From the NCBI GenBank assembly GCA_025618425.1, contig CM046836.1, positions 18,887,243-18,951,242 on the forward strand: 64,000 bases of DNA, read 5' to 3'. The number at the start of each line of letters is the position of its first letter. The first letter of the stretch is position 1. The stretch comes from Heliocidaris tuberculata (lineage: Eukaryota > Echinodermata > Echinoidea > Camarodonta > Echinometridae). Made by a program: the position numbers and the translations under genes. The notes under the pieces were generated by a model, which made no database searches, was not told where the DNA came from, and saw only the letters and a program-made list of their open reading frames with translations. Below, in pieces: positions 46,451 to 58,694 of the stretch.

Positions 46451-47226
46451 TAAACCCTACTTCTAATGACAATTTGGCAATCACCTGGACAAACATAACT
46501 AAGGCTCTGAACTCGATTTGCCGACTCTCGAAGACTCGAACCCAACCTTCTTGTGTGGTAGGCAGTTTCCATGTGCAGTAGGTCATAACTTGCTGACACC
46601 AGACTTGGTGGAAAGCACTGGAAATACCATTAACGGGTGTACAAGTTTTGCACACAGCAAACCCATTGCCTCATCAAGAAATACCCCTGGTCTCTCAGAG
46701 AGTCTTCGGGTGAGAGAAATGTAAGATAATGATTTTACCATATTATGGGGTGATGGGTGGAAAATGCAGAGCATTATGGCCTGACGATCACAAAACTGAA
46801 GTCCACTCTGGGTGATTGACAACACCTGTTATTGGGTAAACGTCTGAATGGTGTCAAATTCCCCATGAGAGCCCCCTACTATGGGTCTTTAACTACTACT
46901 ACCATCAACTGCCACTGGCCAAAGAAGCCCATTCAGTTTATGCATAATATCTATTATCAAAACCCTTGTAATAATATGTTACTCTGGTAATATGGCACAT
47001 CAGCCTCTTATACATAATCAATGAAGAGCAATTTCTTTGCTTCATTATTACTTTACTGGTTCACTGGATTATTATTACGAATCCCACATGTCCCATCTTA
47101 TGATGACAATGCTTGTATTTACGTATTTAAACTTCAGTCAGGGGCCTAGTGATTCACTCAAGTTACTGCATTTCCATAGTCAGCCTCTACAATGCATATA
47201 TTTGGTGTCCTTGGGTCAGACAAGGT

Positions 47227-48380
47227 ACACAGCTTGTTTGACATAGCAACACCTAATATACTCAATTTGCATTCGGACAGTTGATAAACAATACCTCGTA
47301 ACACGTGAATGTAATATTTTGACACTAGGCATATTACCCACACGTTATGTGTCCGGAGAGGTTTGGTATCCGGACATATGATTTCAAACAGCTAATTTGA
47401 GCAAGCTTGCGTGCAAAATTTCAGGAATCTTTTCAAACTTATGTGGGACAATATTACAAATTACAAACATTCATGGTGGTTAGTTCTATTTGAGGCATAT
47501 CTTTTGAGAATCCAACAGCAAATGTGACAACTTTACTTTTGATAAGTGTCTGCACACACAACCCCCCCCCCATATCATATATATTTCAATGCATCACTAA
47601 AGTGGTCTATCACATTGTTTCCTCCTCCTGTTACTCGGCACTTTGCATAACATGTGTACAGTCATCTCATTAACCACTTTGATCTATAGCTGTTTTATAC
47701 TTGTTCACATATAACACAGTAAACAACCTTTTAAAAATGTAGCAAAACACAACTTTTTTGCATAGATGTAAATGGCAAATAGGAGTGAAAAAGTGGTAGC
47801 TGCCCCTAAGCAAACTCACTTTAATATGCAAGTGTTAATGCAGATTAAAGTGATTTGGTAACTTTGTAGAGGCTTGATAAAATCTGAGCTGCCTGGCCTT
47901 ACATGATATCAGTGCATGTAATATGGTGTAAAAATGAAGCCCAGGAAAAAAAAAAAGCACTTCAAAATCATCATGTGCTTCACAAAAGTAAACATATGCA
48001 AGTGACCGGAAATGCCAGACTCATTTTCCCCCATAGACTCAGTGTCAGACTACAGCGTATGGCCATACGCTTTCGTAAATGGGAGTATTCAGTCATAGAT
48101 ATCTTAATAATAGCATTATATATTTGAAAACCTTTCTATGCCTGGCTATTTATTTATCCTTCTGAACATCATTATACCAGACAGATATCAAAATTCAACA
48201 ATTTATTAAATCAAGCCTCCACAAAGTTACCGAATCCCTTTAAAAATATGCGAGGTGCATTGTGCTTTGTCATTCTATTTTACTACAGCAGTTTAAAAAA
48301 AAAAAAAAAAAATTTAAGGCCTTTTACCATATTATGCATGAACAGGGCTGAAGAGGTATGAATCTTCTGAAGTGATCCAA
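47227..48380 (-). other. Flank / possible distal 3' UTR of APN1
   Basis: No exon or defined element recognised. A C-run occurs at 47560-47570 and an A-run at 48295-48311; TTTATTTATCC at 48148 is AATAAA on the minus strand, a candidate APN1 polyadenylation signal. Confidence 0.35.
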
Positions 48381-49240
48381 GATACTTGTATCATTTCTCA
48401 AGTAATTTCAAGTTCATACAGACCTAGAACACATGCTTCCGAGATATGGTATGTAACCAGTCTTCAAAACCTGGCTTAGCTCCTCCAGCTCCTAGCTTCT
48501 TGCTAGCATACTTGTATCATTTCTCAAATGATTTCAAGTTGATACACACCTTGAACATAAGTGCTTCTAAGAGAAAGTATGTTACCAGTCGCCAAAACCT
48601 GGCTTAGCTCTGGGGAGCGTTTCATGAAAGGAAGTTGTCGGATATTTCATCCGACAACTGTTATAAGCTACTGAAATCCTTGCATCTGATTGGCTGAGAG
48701 CAAATTTGTCGGATAAAATATCTGACAAGTCCTTTCATGAAATGCCCCCCTGGACTCCTAGCTCCTTTCTAGTATACTTGTATTATTTATCAAGTGATTT
48801 CAAGTTGACACAGACCTTGAACAAAGTATTCTTCTGAGATATGGCATGTTACTGTTACTAGTCTCAAAATTCCTAGCCTAGCTCCTCCTAGCTCCTTCCT
48901 GGTATACTGTATCATTTATCAAGTGATTTCAAGTTGACACAGACCTTGAACAAAGTAGACTTCTGAGATATGGCATGTTACTAGTCTCAAGATTCCTAGC
49001 TTAGCTCCTCCTAGCTCCTTCCTGGTATACTGTATCATTTATCAAGTGATCTGTAGTTGATACAGACCTTGAACATAGTATGCTTCTGAGATATGACACG
49101 TTTCTAGTCTCAAAATTCCTAGCTTAGCTCCTCCTAGCTCCTTCCTGGTATAAAATATCATTTATCAAGTGACTTGTAGTTGATACAGACCTGAACATAT
49201 ATGCTTCTCATATGGTATATATGTTAGTTTCCAAACACCT
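48381..49240 (-). repeat. Tandem array, ~125 bp units, in the APN1 3' UTR
   Basis: Six units begin near 48381, 48508, 48774, 48904, 49025 and 49148, each with TATCATTT.TCAAGTGATTTCAAG-like and CTTAGCTCCTCCTAGCTCCT-like blocks; spacing is 121-130 bp apart from one gap filled by the MITE at 48612-48750. It begins about 30 bp beyond the APN1 stop. Confidence 0.8.
48612..48750. mobile_element. Hairpin MITE inserted in the 3' UTR array
   Basis: GGGGAGCGTTTCATGAAAGG and inverse CCTTTCATGAAATGCCCCCC; inner GTTGTCGGATATTTCATCCGACAAC is itself a hairpin. Contains CATCTGATTGGCTGAGAG, shared in inverse with 9441-9591 and 35350-35470. Confidence 0.8.
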
Positions 49241-49271
49241 AGCTCTCCTTGGCTGATGCTTGGGAGTCCAT

Positions 49272-52200
49272 CTAATCAACCAGTGAGTACAAAGTCTTGA
49301 TCTCTTTAGCATAACCATACCTGCAACAGAAGATGAGAAGTAAAATTTTAACATAAAAAAGCTGCTCCAATTATCAAGGCAGTATTAAAGACACAGCTTG
49401 AAAGTTTTCTCACAAGCTTTTCTACTGTCTTGTACATCTTGCATGCAGATCATGTATGCTAGTTGCATAATACGATACAAGATCAAGACAATCGGTTTAA
49501 TCACTCATCTATACCCCTGTAATCTACCTCCCCTGGTCAGAGAATAAAATCCTGAAACTACCACTGACACTTCCTCTGTGGGTGTCTCCAGGATGTGAAG
49601 AATGTTGTCAAATCAAGGATCATTCATCAGAACTCTAAACCTCTCTAAATTTCCCCTCCCCCTCATCCTTCAATCAGGGAATCTTGGATCTGTTACTGAC
49701 TATAACTCTATGGGTGTCTCCAGGATGTGAAGAATGTTGTCAAAGCGATGATCGTTAATCATATCTCTGTAAACACCTCTGAACTACCCCCCCCCCCTCC
49801 CCCTCCCTTAGCCAGGGAATTATCATGGATCTGTTACTGATACTTACTCCATGGGTGTCTCCAGGATAAGAGGAATGTTGTCAAAGCAAGGATCATTCAT
49901 CAGAACTCTAAACCCCTCTAACCTATCCCCCACCCTCACCCATCAATCAGGGAATCTTGGAGCCGTTACTAACACTTACTCTATGGGTGTCTCCAGGATA
50001 AGAGGAATGTTGTCAAAGCGAGGATCGTTCATCACACGTCTAAACCCCTCTAATCCAATCTTTCCTTTGCCAATGTTCTCATGACGATCTCTGTGGCATC
50101 CAACCCCTCCTAATGCATGATCAAAGCAAAAGGAACCACTCCATAAAGGAAAGGTACAAACTCAAGTATATAGTCCAGCATCTAGTCTCCTTAGATTGAA
50201 TAGAACATTTCATAGTTAAGACACCTCATAAAATGATGTCTAATATATAATCCACAAATATGCTAAATACTTCGGTGCATTTTAGAATTTTTAATTTAGG
50301 AATAATCTCTCCTACAGTGACGGAAGCATTGCTCCATAAATAGCTTTAGTATTTTATTGTCAAAAACTATTGTTAAGTTGATAAATTCAAGAGAATTCAT
50401 GCTGCAGTGAACATCCGACGTGTGCGATTTAGCCTGGCAAGCACAGGAAGCTTAAGTGTTCTTTTCACTTTCATTGGATTCTCATGTGAGCTGCACTCAT
50501 TTTGCCATGGAATTTTGGTTTCTGCTTTGCTAAATTCTAGAGTCTTGATCGACATGAGGTAACAAACACCTCAGGTGAGCCAGGCTTTATATGTCATGCA
50601 AGAGCTTTTGAAATGCTGTGAAGCATACCTTGAGAATCATTGAGGTGGACACCCTTTAGATACTGGAAGCCAACTATTCTCTCAAAATCAGACATCATTT
50701 TCTTGAAGCCAGACTCTGTTGACAAGTCATATCCTGCAGACAAATCAGAGACAACATGGATTTGAAATCTAGTATATGAAAACAAACGATTTTGGGTGAA
50801 GCAGAAAACGAAGATGCAGAAAAGAAAGAAGGGAACAAAAACAGAAGGTGTACAAAATGAAAAAGTAGAAATGAAAAACATAAAAGTGCAACCTCGGATG
50901 ATTTTGAAATTAAATCAAATGTAAAAAGACATAACTTTCCAGCATGTCTCATTATTAATGCTCATGATTTTTTTACAATAGCATTTTCATTGTTTCATTC
51001 AAACTTTGTATTATGAAAATTTAGAGAAAGCATTGATTACATTTCAGAAAGTTACTGTTGCACATATATTTGTCTTTGTACATGGGGCTTCTTGAGCAAA
51101 ATTTCCTTGGTTGTATGTATTACTGCCAATACAAAAAAAACAAAACCCAATAATAATAAACAAAAAAGAATAGAAAAAAAAAAACAGTAAAAAGGGAAAA
51201 AGAAAAACAAAGAAGTCAAAACATGCACTTGAACTTAGATGACCTGGAAATAATCAATCAAAACATAATAAATATCAAGTTGAGTTCTGGTCATAAGATT
51301 GAATTTGGAAAGAAACTGTCTAAAAGCAATTGGGAAAGGTTGATTATATAGCACATAACAATAATTGGTGTATGCTGTAAGGTTTTGGAATCACCAAAAT
51401 GATAAGAAATTGACTCAATCCTGCTGAGAGTCACATGCACTGCACACAGAAATGTGTATATGGGAATACACACAAATATTCGGCCCAAACATTTCAGCTG
51501 TTTCTTATCATATTTTGAATGTGAGAGCATTTGATGAACAATCCTTTTCAGGGGACATATTTACTATGATAATCTTCCAATGGAACATAAAATGAATGAG
51601 AAAGCTCACAAATTATTTGTTACTTGTCCCAGAACTCAAGCTTTCCTTTAAGAGAATATCATCTCACCTGCTGCAAATGCATGGCATGTATCCAGACAAA
51701 CACCTATTCTGTTTTTATCCTTGACCCTGTCGATGATTCCTCGCAGCTCCTCAAAATCACCACCTATTGTATGACCTTGACGACTCATGTTCTCAATTAC
51801 TGTCATTAAACGATAAAGGGTCACATGAATGTTTGATATTTATTGTGCCTGAAAGATTATCAACACGTTGGAGAGGAGGCATTTTGGGGGGTAATTGATA
51901 AAAGCAGAAAAAAATTAATCTTAAAAGGGCCGGGGTGTAGAATTCACCCATCACCCCGGGACACCTGTTTAAGAATATTTAATATATACACTGTATTTAT
52001 ATTCATACATATATATTTATATAAGGAAAAATGGATACATACAAAATTCATTAAGCGCAAAACGAATAGAGAGCTGCTCACAAGGGAAGCCTAATACTTG
52101 CTAATTTGCGAGCCACAACTTTCAACTTTCATAACTTACATCTTTCATCTTATACAGTGGAAACTCAGTATAAAGAGGTCTGATATAACAATATTCCTGA

Positions 52201-55200
52201 TATAACAAGGTAATATTCTGGTCCCAGCTCTTTATATTCTGCTGCTTTTTTTTAACCTGATATGACGAGATTCCTGCTATAAAAAGGTAATTTTGATGGT
52301 CCCAAGGACCTCGTTATACCGAGTTTCCACTGTATTAGATTCTTCCCTATCACTGACCTGTATCTCTCATTTTTTCCTTTTAGGAAAACCGATTTGTTCC
52401 CCCTAAATTCCTTTCCCTTTAATTTTCAATAGATTCTAATCAAAACAAAAAACTGCGCACAATCTTATGAAATGAAATAGATTTGCATCACCATCAATAC
52501 AGTGCACATCAATGCTGCAGTTAGTTAAAGGGGAATTAACCTTAAAATATAAATGTGCTTATATTCAAAGATGTAATCTATTCCTTCTTGTTGTCCTACA
52601 TAGTTTTGCATTAAAATATATGAGATGGGTATAAATCAAGATTTTCTCAGTTAAATTTATCGCCTGCTAGCGATACCTGGGGGCTGCCATTTTCTTGATG
52701 TGTAGATAAAGATATTTTTAATCCCAATGCAAAATTTCTTCCTGATACAAAATCCCATTTGAGATTTAAAATATTTAACAGATATATACATATATTCTAA
52801 AAATGAAATGTGTTTTATATTTCTTTGAAAATTACTATTTTACTAAATAGATATTTTCTTGATACTATGACATACGCGACAGAGCAAATTAATTCAAATT
52901 CATGGATGATAACTTTCCCGAGCGTCAATAGTGACAAACTATGCATTCACCTACTTTGAGATAATGGACTTCAATAGTCAGAATTCAGGTTGTAAAAATT
53001 GTGTTCTGCTCTGCCAGGCAAGCCCAGAAAATTGATTTCTATTTAGCAAACCAGAGAATTTAAAAAGAAATCTATAAATTTCAAATATTAAAATATATGT
53101 TTACACCTCTTACACATTTTCCATCATATATGGGGATTTTTTGTAATGAAGAGAAGCGATTTTGCTCTAGGATTAAAAATATCTTCTTGACTGGAACAGT
53201 TTCCAATGGTTCATGTACAACTCCATATCATCAACAAAATGGCATCCCCCATATAAAGTGTTAGTAGATGATACAGTGTACTAAGATGTCTTTTCTGATA
53301 TTTTATTTCTAAAGTGATACACGTTAATGATTAAGAATATATTACACCTTTGAACGTAAGTATATCTATATTTTGGGATTAATTCTCCTTTAAGTAGGGA
53401 CGCTTCAAATCAGCATTCACCTTTTTTCACTTTTTAGAAAGGAATCTTTTGAATTGATACATGATGCAGAATGGGATAAATGAGAAGGGAGAAAGAAACA
53501 GAGCAAAATAAGTGATGGAGAGTGATTGATCATAGAAACCTTGCTAATTATGTCTTTATATGCTGTCCCTTACTAGGGAATTTTAAACCTTCATATGAAG
53601 TTGGAATGAGTGGAATAGAACACAGAAGTGAAAGTCTGAGAAAAATCGTAGAGTGAATAAGAAATTATTGATTTTCAGAAGTTGAAACACTCATGGCATG
53701 GGGAATCTCCCCATGGCAATAGTTTAATCGATGTATGGTGTAAAAAAGCTAGAAGTTTTTCATTTTTGTACGTATACAAAGATTTCACTATAAACAGGGG
53801 GGGGGGGGGGTCCTGCTATATCTGACTAACAAATGAAATTTACAGAGTTATTCTTAAGTTAAATAAGCAGGACCGTATCTTCATCCTCCCTTTTAGTATG
53901 AAACCTTGCAAAGTATAAATGAACCTTGAAAATATCATGAAGCCCAGGTTGCATACCTGCGGTAACTCCAGACGTCTTGGCAAGGGCCATATTGATGCTT
54001 TCACCAATCTTATCCAGGCATTCTTCGATGGTGATATCTCCACAAGTTGATCCTGTCACAATCAATCATTCAAGAAAAATGAGACTCCCCCAAAAAACTG
54101 GCCTACTTGCCTCATTTAAAGAGTCATCAGAGCGTATGTAGAGCGTTAAATACATAAATAGCTTCTTTTTTTCTGTAAAAAAACTACAGGGGCACCATGG
54201 CATAATTCAATCAGTCCGGTGTTTTGTTCAACTTGCTTGTGCTTGAAAAACAAGAAAAAAGCTTTAGCTCCAGTTGCCTCTATCAACCCAGGAGTAGTAA
54301 ACAGGATATACAATGTATATACCTGGCGGGGAACAAGGATATCCTTTTCGAATTTTGGGAATACCATGTATTTGCTGCTAATCTAAAGTTACCTGTAGAG
54401 AAATAAATTCTAAAAGCATTTGTTAAGTATAGAAAACGTGCTGAACAAAAATGAAAAATGCACTGCGATCCTAATCATTGTTACCTGGATGGAAGTTGTA
54501 CAGGGTGAGTCCTAGCTTCTGACAGCGACTCATCTCGTCCACCAAGGAGTCTCTGCTCTTGGACAACGTTGCAGGATTGGGAGAGCCACAATTGAGTAGA
54601 TAGGACCCATGGGGTAGGATCAGGTGAGAGGGGTAGCCATGTGTGGCACAGGATTCACGGAACTTAGCAGCGTTGTCGTCCTCCAGGGGTTTGGCCTGCC
54701 ACTGGCGCTGTGAACGGAGGAAGAGGGCGAAGGACTTGGCACCGATGGACATAGCATTGCTGACGGCGTTCCACAGCCCACCTTTGGGATGAAGAGGAAG
54801 AATTCAAATGCATTTATAAACTCAAAAGCAAAAATGAATGGACTACAAACATCTTATCATTTAGAATCAGTACTTTATGGCTTACAAACAAGAGATATAT
54901 CCGTGATAAGGATGTCAAGGCAAGAGGGAGGTAAAATAACACTGCCTTCATTAGTCTTACTGTCACATAAGGTAAGTCTACATGTAATGTCAAAGGTTAA
55001 ATTCAATCATATTGCAGAACTATAAGCAAAATGGCAATTCCATATGGGAAAAAACCTGTACAGGGCCCTCTTGCATAAAAAGTTGCGATTAAACGCAACT
55101 CAAAAAATTAAACACAAGTCCCAAATACGCGATCCTGATTAGTTGAAAATCGAGTTGCGTTTAATCGCAAATTTTTATGCAAGAGGGCCCAGATTTATTA

Positions 55201-57381
55201 CAAAGTTCATCTAACCTCTGTGAATTGTATATCCATGTGCAACAAATGTCTTTTTTTCACAAAGAGCTGGGCCCCGTTGCATAAAACTTACCATTGATGG
55301 TATCTTTGCCATCAATGGTAACTCCCATGGAAACCTTGATTTTGATTGGCTGTTGAGTGATGTTACCATGGTACATGTAGTTACCATTGATAGCAGAGTT
55401 ACCATTAATGGTAAGTTTTATGCAACAGGGCCCAGATCAGCAGAGCAAAATATTTCAATATTTCTTTCAAAAACACTTCCTAAAAATCACATACAATGTA
55501 ATAACTTCAGGCCAACAATTTCCTGAATAATTCTGCTGTCAATATTCTCTTGAGTGCAGGAAATGGTATGATTTTCAAGAATCAAGTTTATTATTTGACT
55601 CCACAAGGAGAACATATTGCTAATCCTAGCCATACAAAGCGTACAGTAAAGCTCCCTTAACAATCAACCAAGCAAAACGAATAGGCTACAGCAGTCCTAA
55701 TTAGTCAAACCTTGTCAAGTCATGTTCAGTCAGAACTTTTCTGCAACAAAGGGTCTAATCATCCATGTTGCAATCCCCACCCCCAACAATAACTTTGAAA
55801 TAAATTGTGTATCCTATGGATACACTACGATTTATGGATCTGCCCCCCCCCCCCCAATAATAATAATAATAATGGGTTCTTGTATAGCGCAAATGTCTAT
55901 CAGACTTGACACTCTGGGTGCTCCACAGTTATTACCCCAGCTTTAGTATGGCTGATCTTACAGCGCTCTAGCATGTCATGGAATTAATTCCTGCCAGGTA
56001 CCCATTTACTTCACCTTGGTCGAATGTAGCAAATGTAGATTAATGTCTTGCTAAAAGACACTCACTAGTGCTGCACCAGGGATTTGAACCCTATACCTTG
56101 TGATTCACAGTCAGGGGACTTATCTACTAGACCACAACACCTCTACAACACGGGGATCAAAATGGATCAACACCTGACTTCTGAAGACTTGTTTATATAC
56201 ATGGCATCCACAGGGTTTTTTTCGGTATAAATGAATGGCAAGTGGGGATAATAATAATACCTGCGCACAACGAAATTGCTCCATTTCTTTTGAGTTATTA
56301 GATACACTAATTAATGTGAAGCACAGTACGCTTAGTAGTGGGGAAGTGCACTATAATTCAGTTGTCATTATCTCAAATATTTGCTTCCAGTGCACAATTC
56401 ATTACATTATAGCAATACTGAAACAATAGTTTCAGTGATGCTAACCAAATGACTCATAATACACATACATGAAACAGGGAGCGGCCATTTTTTTTTACCT
56501 GCAATACTACAATGGGCTCCAACACACTTCCCACGATCAGTAATGCCACCAATATCTGTAACAGTCTTTGTGAGTTCTAGCAAAGGTTCAGTCTTGAGGT
56601 CCTTGATATCCACAGTTGCAGCACTTGACTTAGTCTTGGCCACAGCTTTCTTTCCCTTGGCATTTTTTTTTTTCTGTCCATCATTTGAAGCCAAGTCCAC
56701 TTTCATCTCTACATCATTTGACATTTGAGCCTTGTCCTCTTTCAAGGTTGTTTTAATAGTTCTTGGTCTTTTAGTTGGCAAGCTCTGCTCGAAAGTTTTA
56801 TTCTCTTCTAAGAGTGGTTCAGGCTCAGGTTTTGCTTCTTTAGCTGCTTTTGACCTTGAGCCTCTAGACAAAGTTTTTCCCCTCACCTGGGAAGAACCGC
56901 CCTGAGAGGTCTTCCCACTTAGTCCTTTCCCTCGCAACCCCAACTTAGCTTCTGCAGGCAACGGTTCAACCTGAGACTGGACGTCATCACTCTGTGGATC
57001 ACTTTGTGTATCCATGGGCTCTTCTGTCATCAAAGCAGCCTTGGCATTTAGCAGATCTTCCATTTCTGTGACACCACCCCTCTTCCTCCCTCTCCCTCTT
57101 CCTTTGGATGTTGAGGCTTCACATTTTCCTCCCTCTGCAACTATTCCATCATCTTCTATTACTTTCTTCCCACGTTGTCTTGTTGTCATGGTAACCTCTT
57201 TCTTGACTTCCACTGCAGGATTCCATTGACCTTTTCTTGTTGGTGCTTTCTTTGCTTCATTCTTGGATGAACTCCAGGTAGCTCCACTGCTCTCCTCTGC
57301 TGGCTGATCTTGGCCCTCGAATGATTCTGCCCCACCCTTTCTCCGGAGTCTCATTCTGGTGGTTGGTGCTGAAGAAGCCAT
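49272..57381 (-). CDS. APN1: AP endonuclease, endonuclease IV (Nfo/APN1) family, with basic N-terminal extension
   Basis: Zinc-dependent enzyme that cuts DNA 5' of abasic sites in base excision repair. Coding exons on the minus strand: 57381-56499, 54781-54485, 54052-53957, 51799-51668, 50733-50629, 50109-49980, 49320-49272; phases agree, 563 aa. The catalytic part (about residues 286-563) matches the bacterial enzyme (285 aa) throughout: [64 protein letters not shown]. All nine metal ligands (five His, two Asp, two Glu) are present by alignment; GAHVS is GAHCS here. The ~285-residue N-terminal extension is Lys/Arg/Ser-rich with [10 protein letters not shown] (94-103, AT-hook-like) and [10 protein letters not shown] (201-210, NLS-like), as expected for a nuclear form. 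Kozak ATAATGG is good; TTTCAG about 20 bp upstream of the ATG suggests a separate 5' UTR exon. The exon encoding LILETP is followed by three decayed copies of its end. Confidence 0.93.
49565..49979 (-). pseudogene. Three degenerate tandem copies of the end of APN1 exon 6
   Basis: The exon end encoding [15 protein letters not shown] plus donor (49980-50060) is repeated at about 49850-49930, 49705-49785 and 49572-49650, spaced 130-145 bp. The nearest copy reads [19 protein letters not shown] and keeps a GTAAGT donor; the next reads [19 protein letters not shown] but has lost the donor (GAGTTATAG); the farthest has a stop in NDP*FDN. Intervening pyrimidine-rich spacers (CCCTCCCCCTC) are also repeated. 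Confidence 0.85.
51282..51650. mobile_element. TIR element family E, copy 2
   Basis: Left AAGTTGAGTTCTGGTCATAA, right CCCAGAACTCAAGCTTTCC. Reverse-complement partner of 46055-46450. It ends just upstream (plus-strand left) of APN1 exon 51668-51799, about 18 bp from its donor. Confidence 0.65.
52153..52334. mobile_element. Tc1/mariner (pogo/Tigger-like) MITE with TA flanks
   Basis: TACAGTGGAAACTCAGTATA and inverse TATACCGAGTTTCCACTGTA; inner GATATAACAAGGTAATATTC / CTGCTATAAAAAGGTAATTT repeats. CAGTGGAAACTC-type ends with TA target sites are typical of pogo/Tigger relatives. About 180 bp, non-coding. Confidence 0.8.
52335..53956 (-). other. APN1 intron 3, no feature beyond AT-rich sequence
   Basis: Intron between exons 54052-53957 and 51799-51668. 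AT-rich, one G-run at 53799-53812, no ORF or TIR element I can support. Confidence 0.5.
55063..55190. mobile_element. MITE with GGGCCCTCTTGCATAAAA ends
   Basis: About 128 bp. Left GGGCCCTCTTGCATAAAAAG and near-perfect inverse at the right; the arms also share GCGATTAAACGCAACT. In APN1 intron 1. Confidence 0.85.
55267..55435. mobile_element. MITE with CTGGGCCCCGTTGCATAAAA ends
   Basis: Left CTGGGCCCCGTTGCATAAAA and inverse TTTTATGCAACAGGGCCCAG. ACCATTGATGGTA blocks occur near both ends in both senses. Lies 77 bp from the MITE at 55063-55190, with related end sequence. Confidence 0.85.
55855..56148 (-). mobile_element. tRNA-derived SINE, minus strand
   Basis: On the minus strand the head at 56148-56075 has A box GTGGTCTAGTAGATAAG, a tRNA-like middle and B box GGGTTCAAATCCC. 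The body has GGGTACCTGGCAGGAATTAA and the tail GCGCTATACAAGAACCCATT followed by (ATT)n at 55857-55873. The tail resembles L2-mobilised SINE tails known in deuterostomes. In APN1 intron 1. Confidence 0.8.
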
Positions 57382-58480
57382 TATCGACTTGGAGTTGGAT
57401 CTGAAAGTTTGGTATAAAATTGAAACAAAATTAAACGAGCTTATATATTTGTTTCTGTTTTGTAATTATTTCTTTCTTCAAATCTTGAATTCAATATTAG
57501 TCATCGATCTACACGGCTTACCATGTGCATGGCCATGTCCATGCTTGACTTAGTCTAACTGGTCAGTTGGGGGGGGGGGGGGGAGAGCTGTTTTATCTAT
57601 AACTTTGTAAGGCTTAGAAATGATTGTTAGATTGTTGAAACTGATCAGACTGAATTTTACAAACTAAAATCAACATGATTAACTCCAGGGAGCTCCACTG
57701 CTGCCATTGGCGGAGCTCCCTACTACTCCCTACCCTGCCCTGGCCTGGATAATTAATGGATTTACATGCCATAATGAGAATCCAGATCTTAATTTCTAAG
57801 ATATCTAACTTAACGTCAGATCTATTTTCAATTTCAGTTTATGCAACATTTCTTTAACTTCAGTTAGAATCTTGTTACTTTTTTAGACTACCAGTACCAA
57901 TGTCATATTATTAAATTAATATCTGACTGGAACTGGTCAATAATTAAAAGTTTAAATGTGAGGGAAAAATAATTCAAAACCTAACTTTGTTAATCATAAT
58001 GTATTGTTATGACCTACATGTATGGCTATGGCTACCTATGCTTATGGTTATGATGAGTTTTATGACCTATAAACATAATTTTTACTAGATTCGAGGCTAC
58101 TTGCCTGCAGTCTGCTGCAGCTGCAGTTCTACCACAGGCGGGTGTAAAGTTTAGAATAAGATCGACCTAACGTAGGCCTACAGTACAGAGTCCTGAATTT
58201 CTGAAGTTCTGTGCGACGTGCACATATATCTTCACGTTGATCGAGGAGCATGCAGCTGGAGCTCGGAGAGCGTACAATACAAGTACTAAAAGTAGATACA
58301 ATATTGTATACAGTCTAGTCGCGTCGACGTGCTTCCCAAGCTAGGCCCAGTGCGCGTGCACAGTCAGCCGCTGCCAGCCCTGAGCTAGCTAGATAGCTCT
58401 TGCTGCACTTCTCCGGCAGGTGATACAAAAATATAACACGTGTTGCGGTACGTTTTCGCTAATTGACTACGTACTGCCCA
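57382..58480 (-). promoter_or_regulatory. APN1 5' flank with probable 5' UTR exon and promoter
   Basis: An acceptor (TTTCAG) just upstream of the ATG implies an intron in the 5' UTR. 58100-58400 is locally richer in CG (GCGTCGACGTG, GTGCGCGTGCAC), unlike the surroundings, and is the best promoter candidate. A G-run lies at 57569-57582. No TATA box is claimed. Confidence 0.4.
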
Positions 58481-58491
58481 TGCGTATACCT

Positions 58492-58527
58492 TGGGAGGAG
58501 GAGGAGGAGGAGGAGGAGGAGGAGGGG
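58492..58527. repeat. GAG trinucleotide repeat
   Basis: About ten GGA/GAG units upstream of the APN1 promoter region. Confidence 0.9.
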
Positions 58528-58694
58528 GTTGGCGCCGTGCCCCCTAGAATCTAGTCCGAGCATATTCAATGCACAAGAAATGTGCCCCATAAATTTAGAT
58601 TTGAAATACATGTATCAGTTTTTGACCCAAAAGACACTTTTTCACAGATTTTTCCCGGAACTGCGCCCCGCGAATCCTGTATGGATTCTTTTCC

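Larger units (their letters stand above)
45076..47226. repeat. Segmental duplication, copy B (~2.15 kb)
   Basis: Matches copy A (42691-45075) in the same order and orientation, directly adjoining it. B-specific blocks: 45165-45560 and 46055-46450 (TIR elements), and about 46560-46880. Confidence 0.8.
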
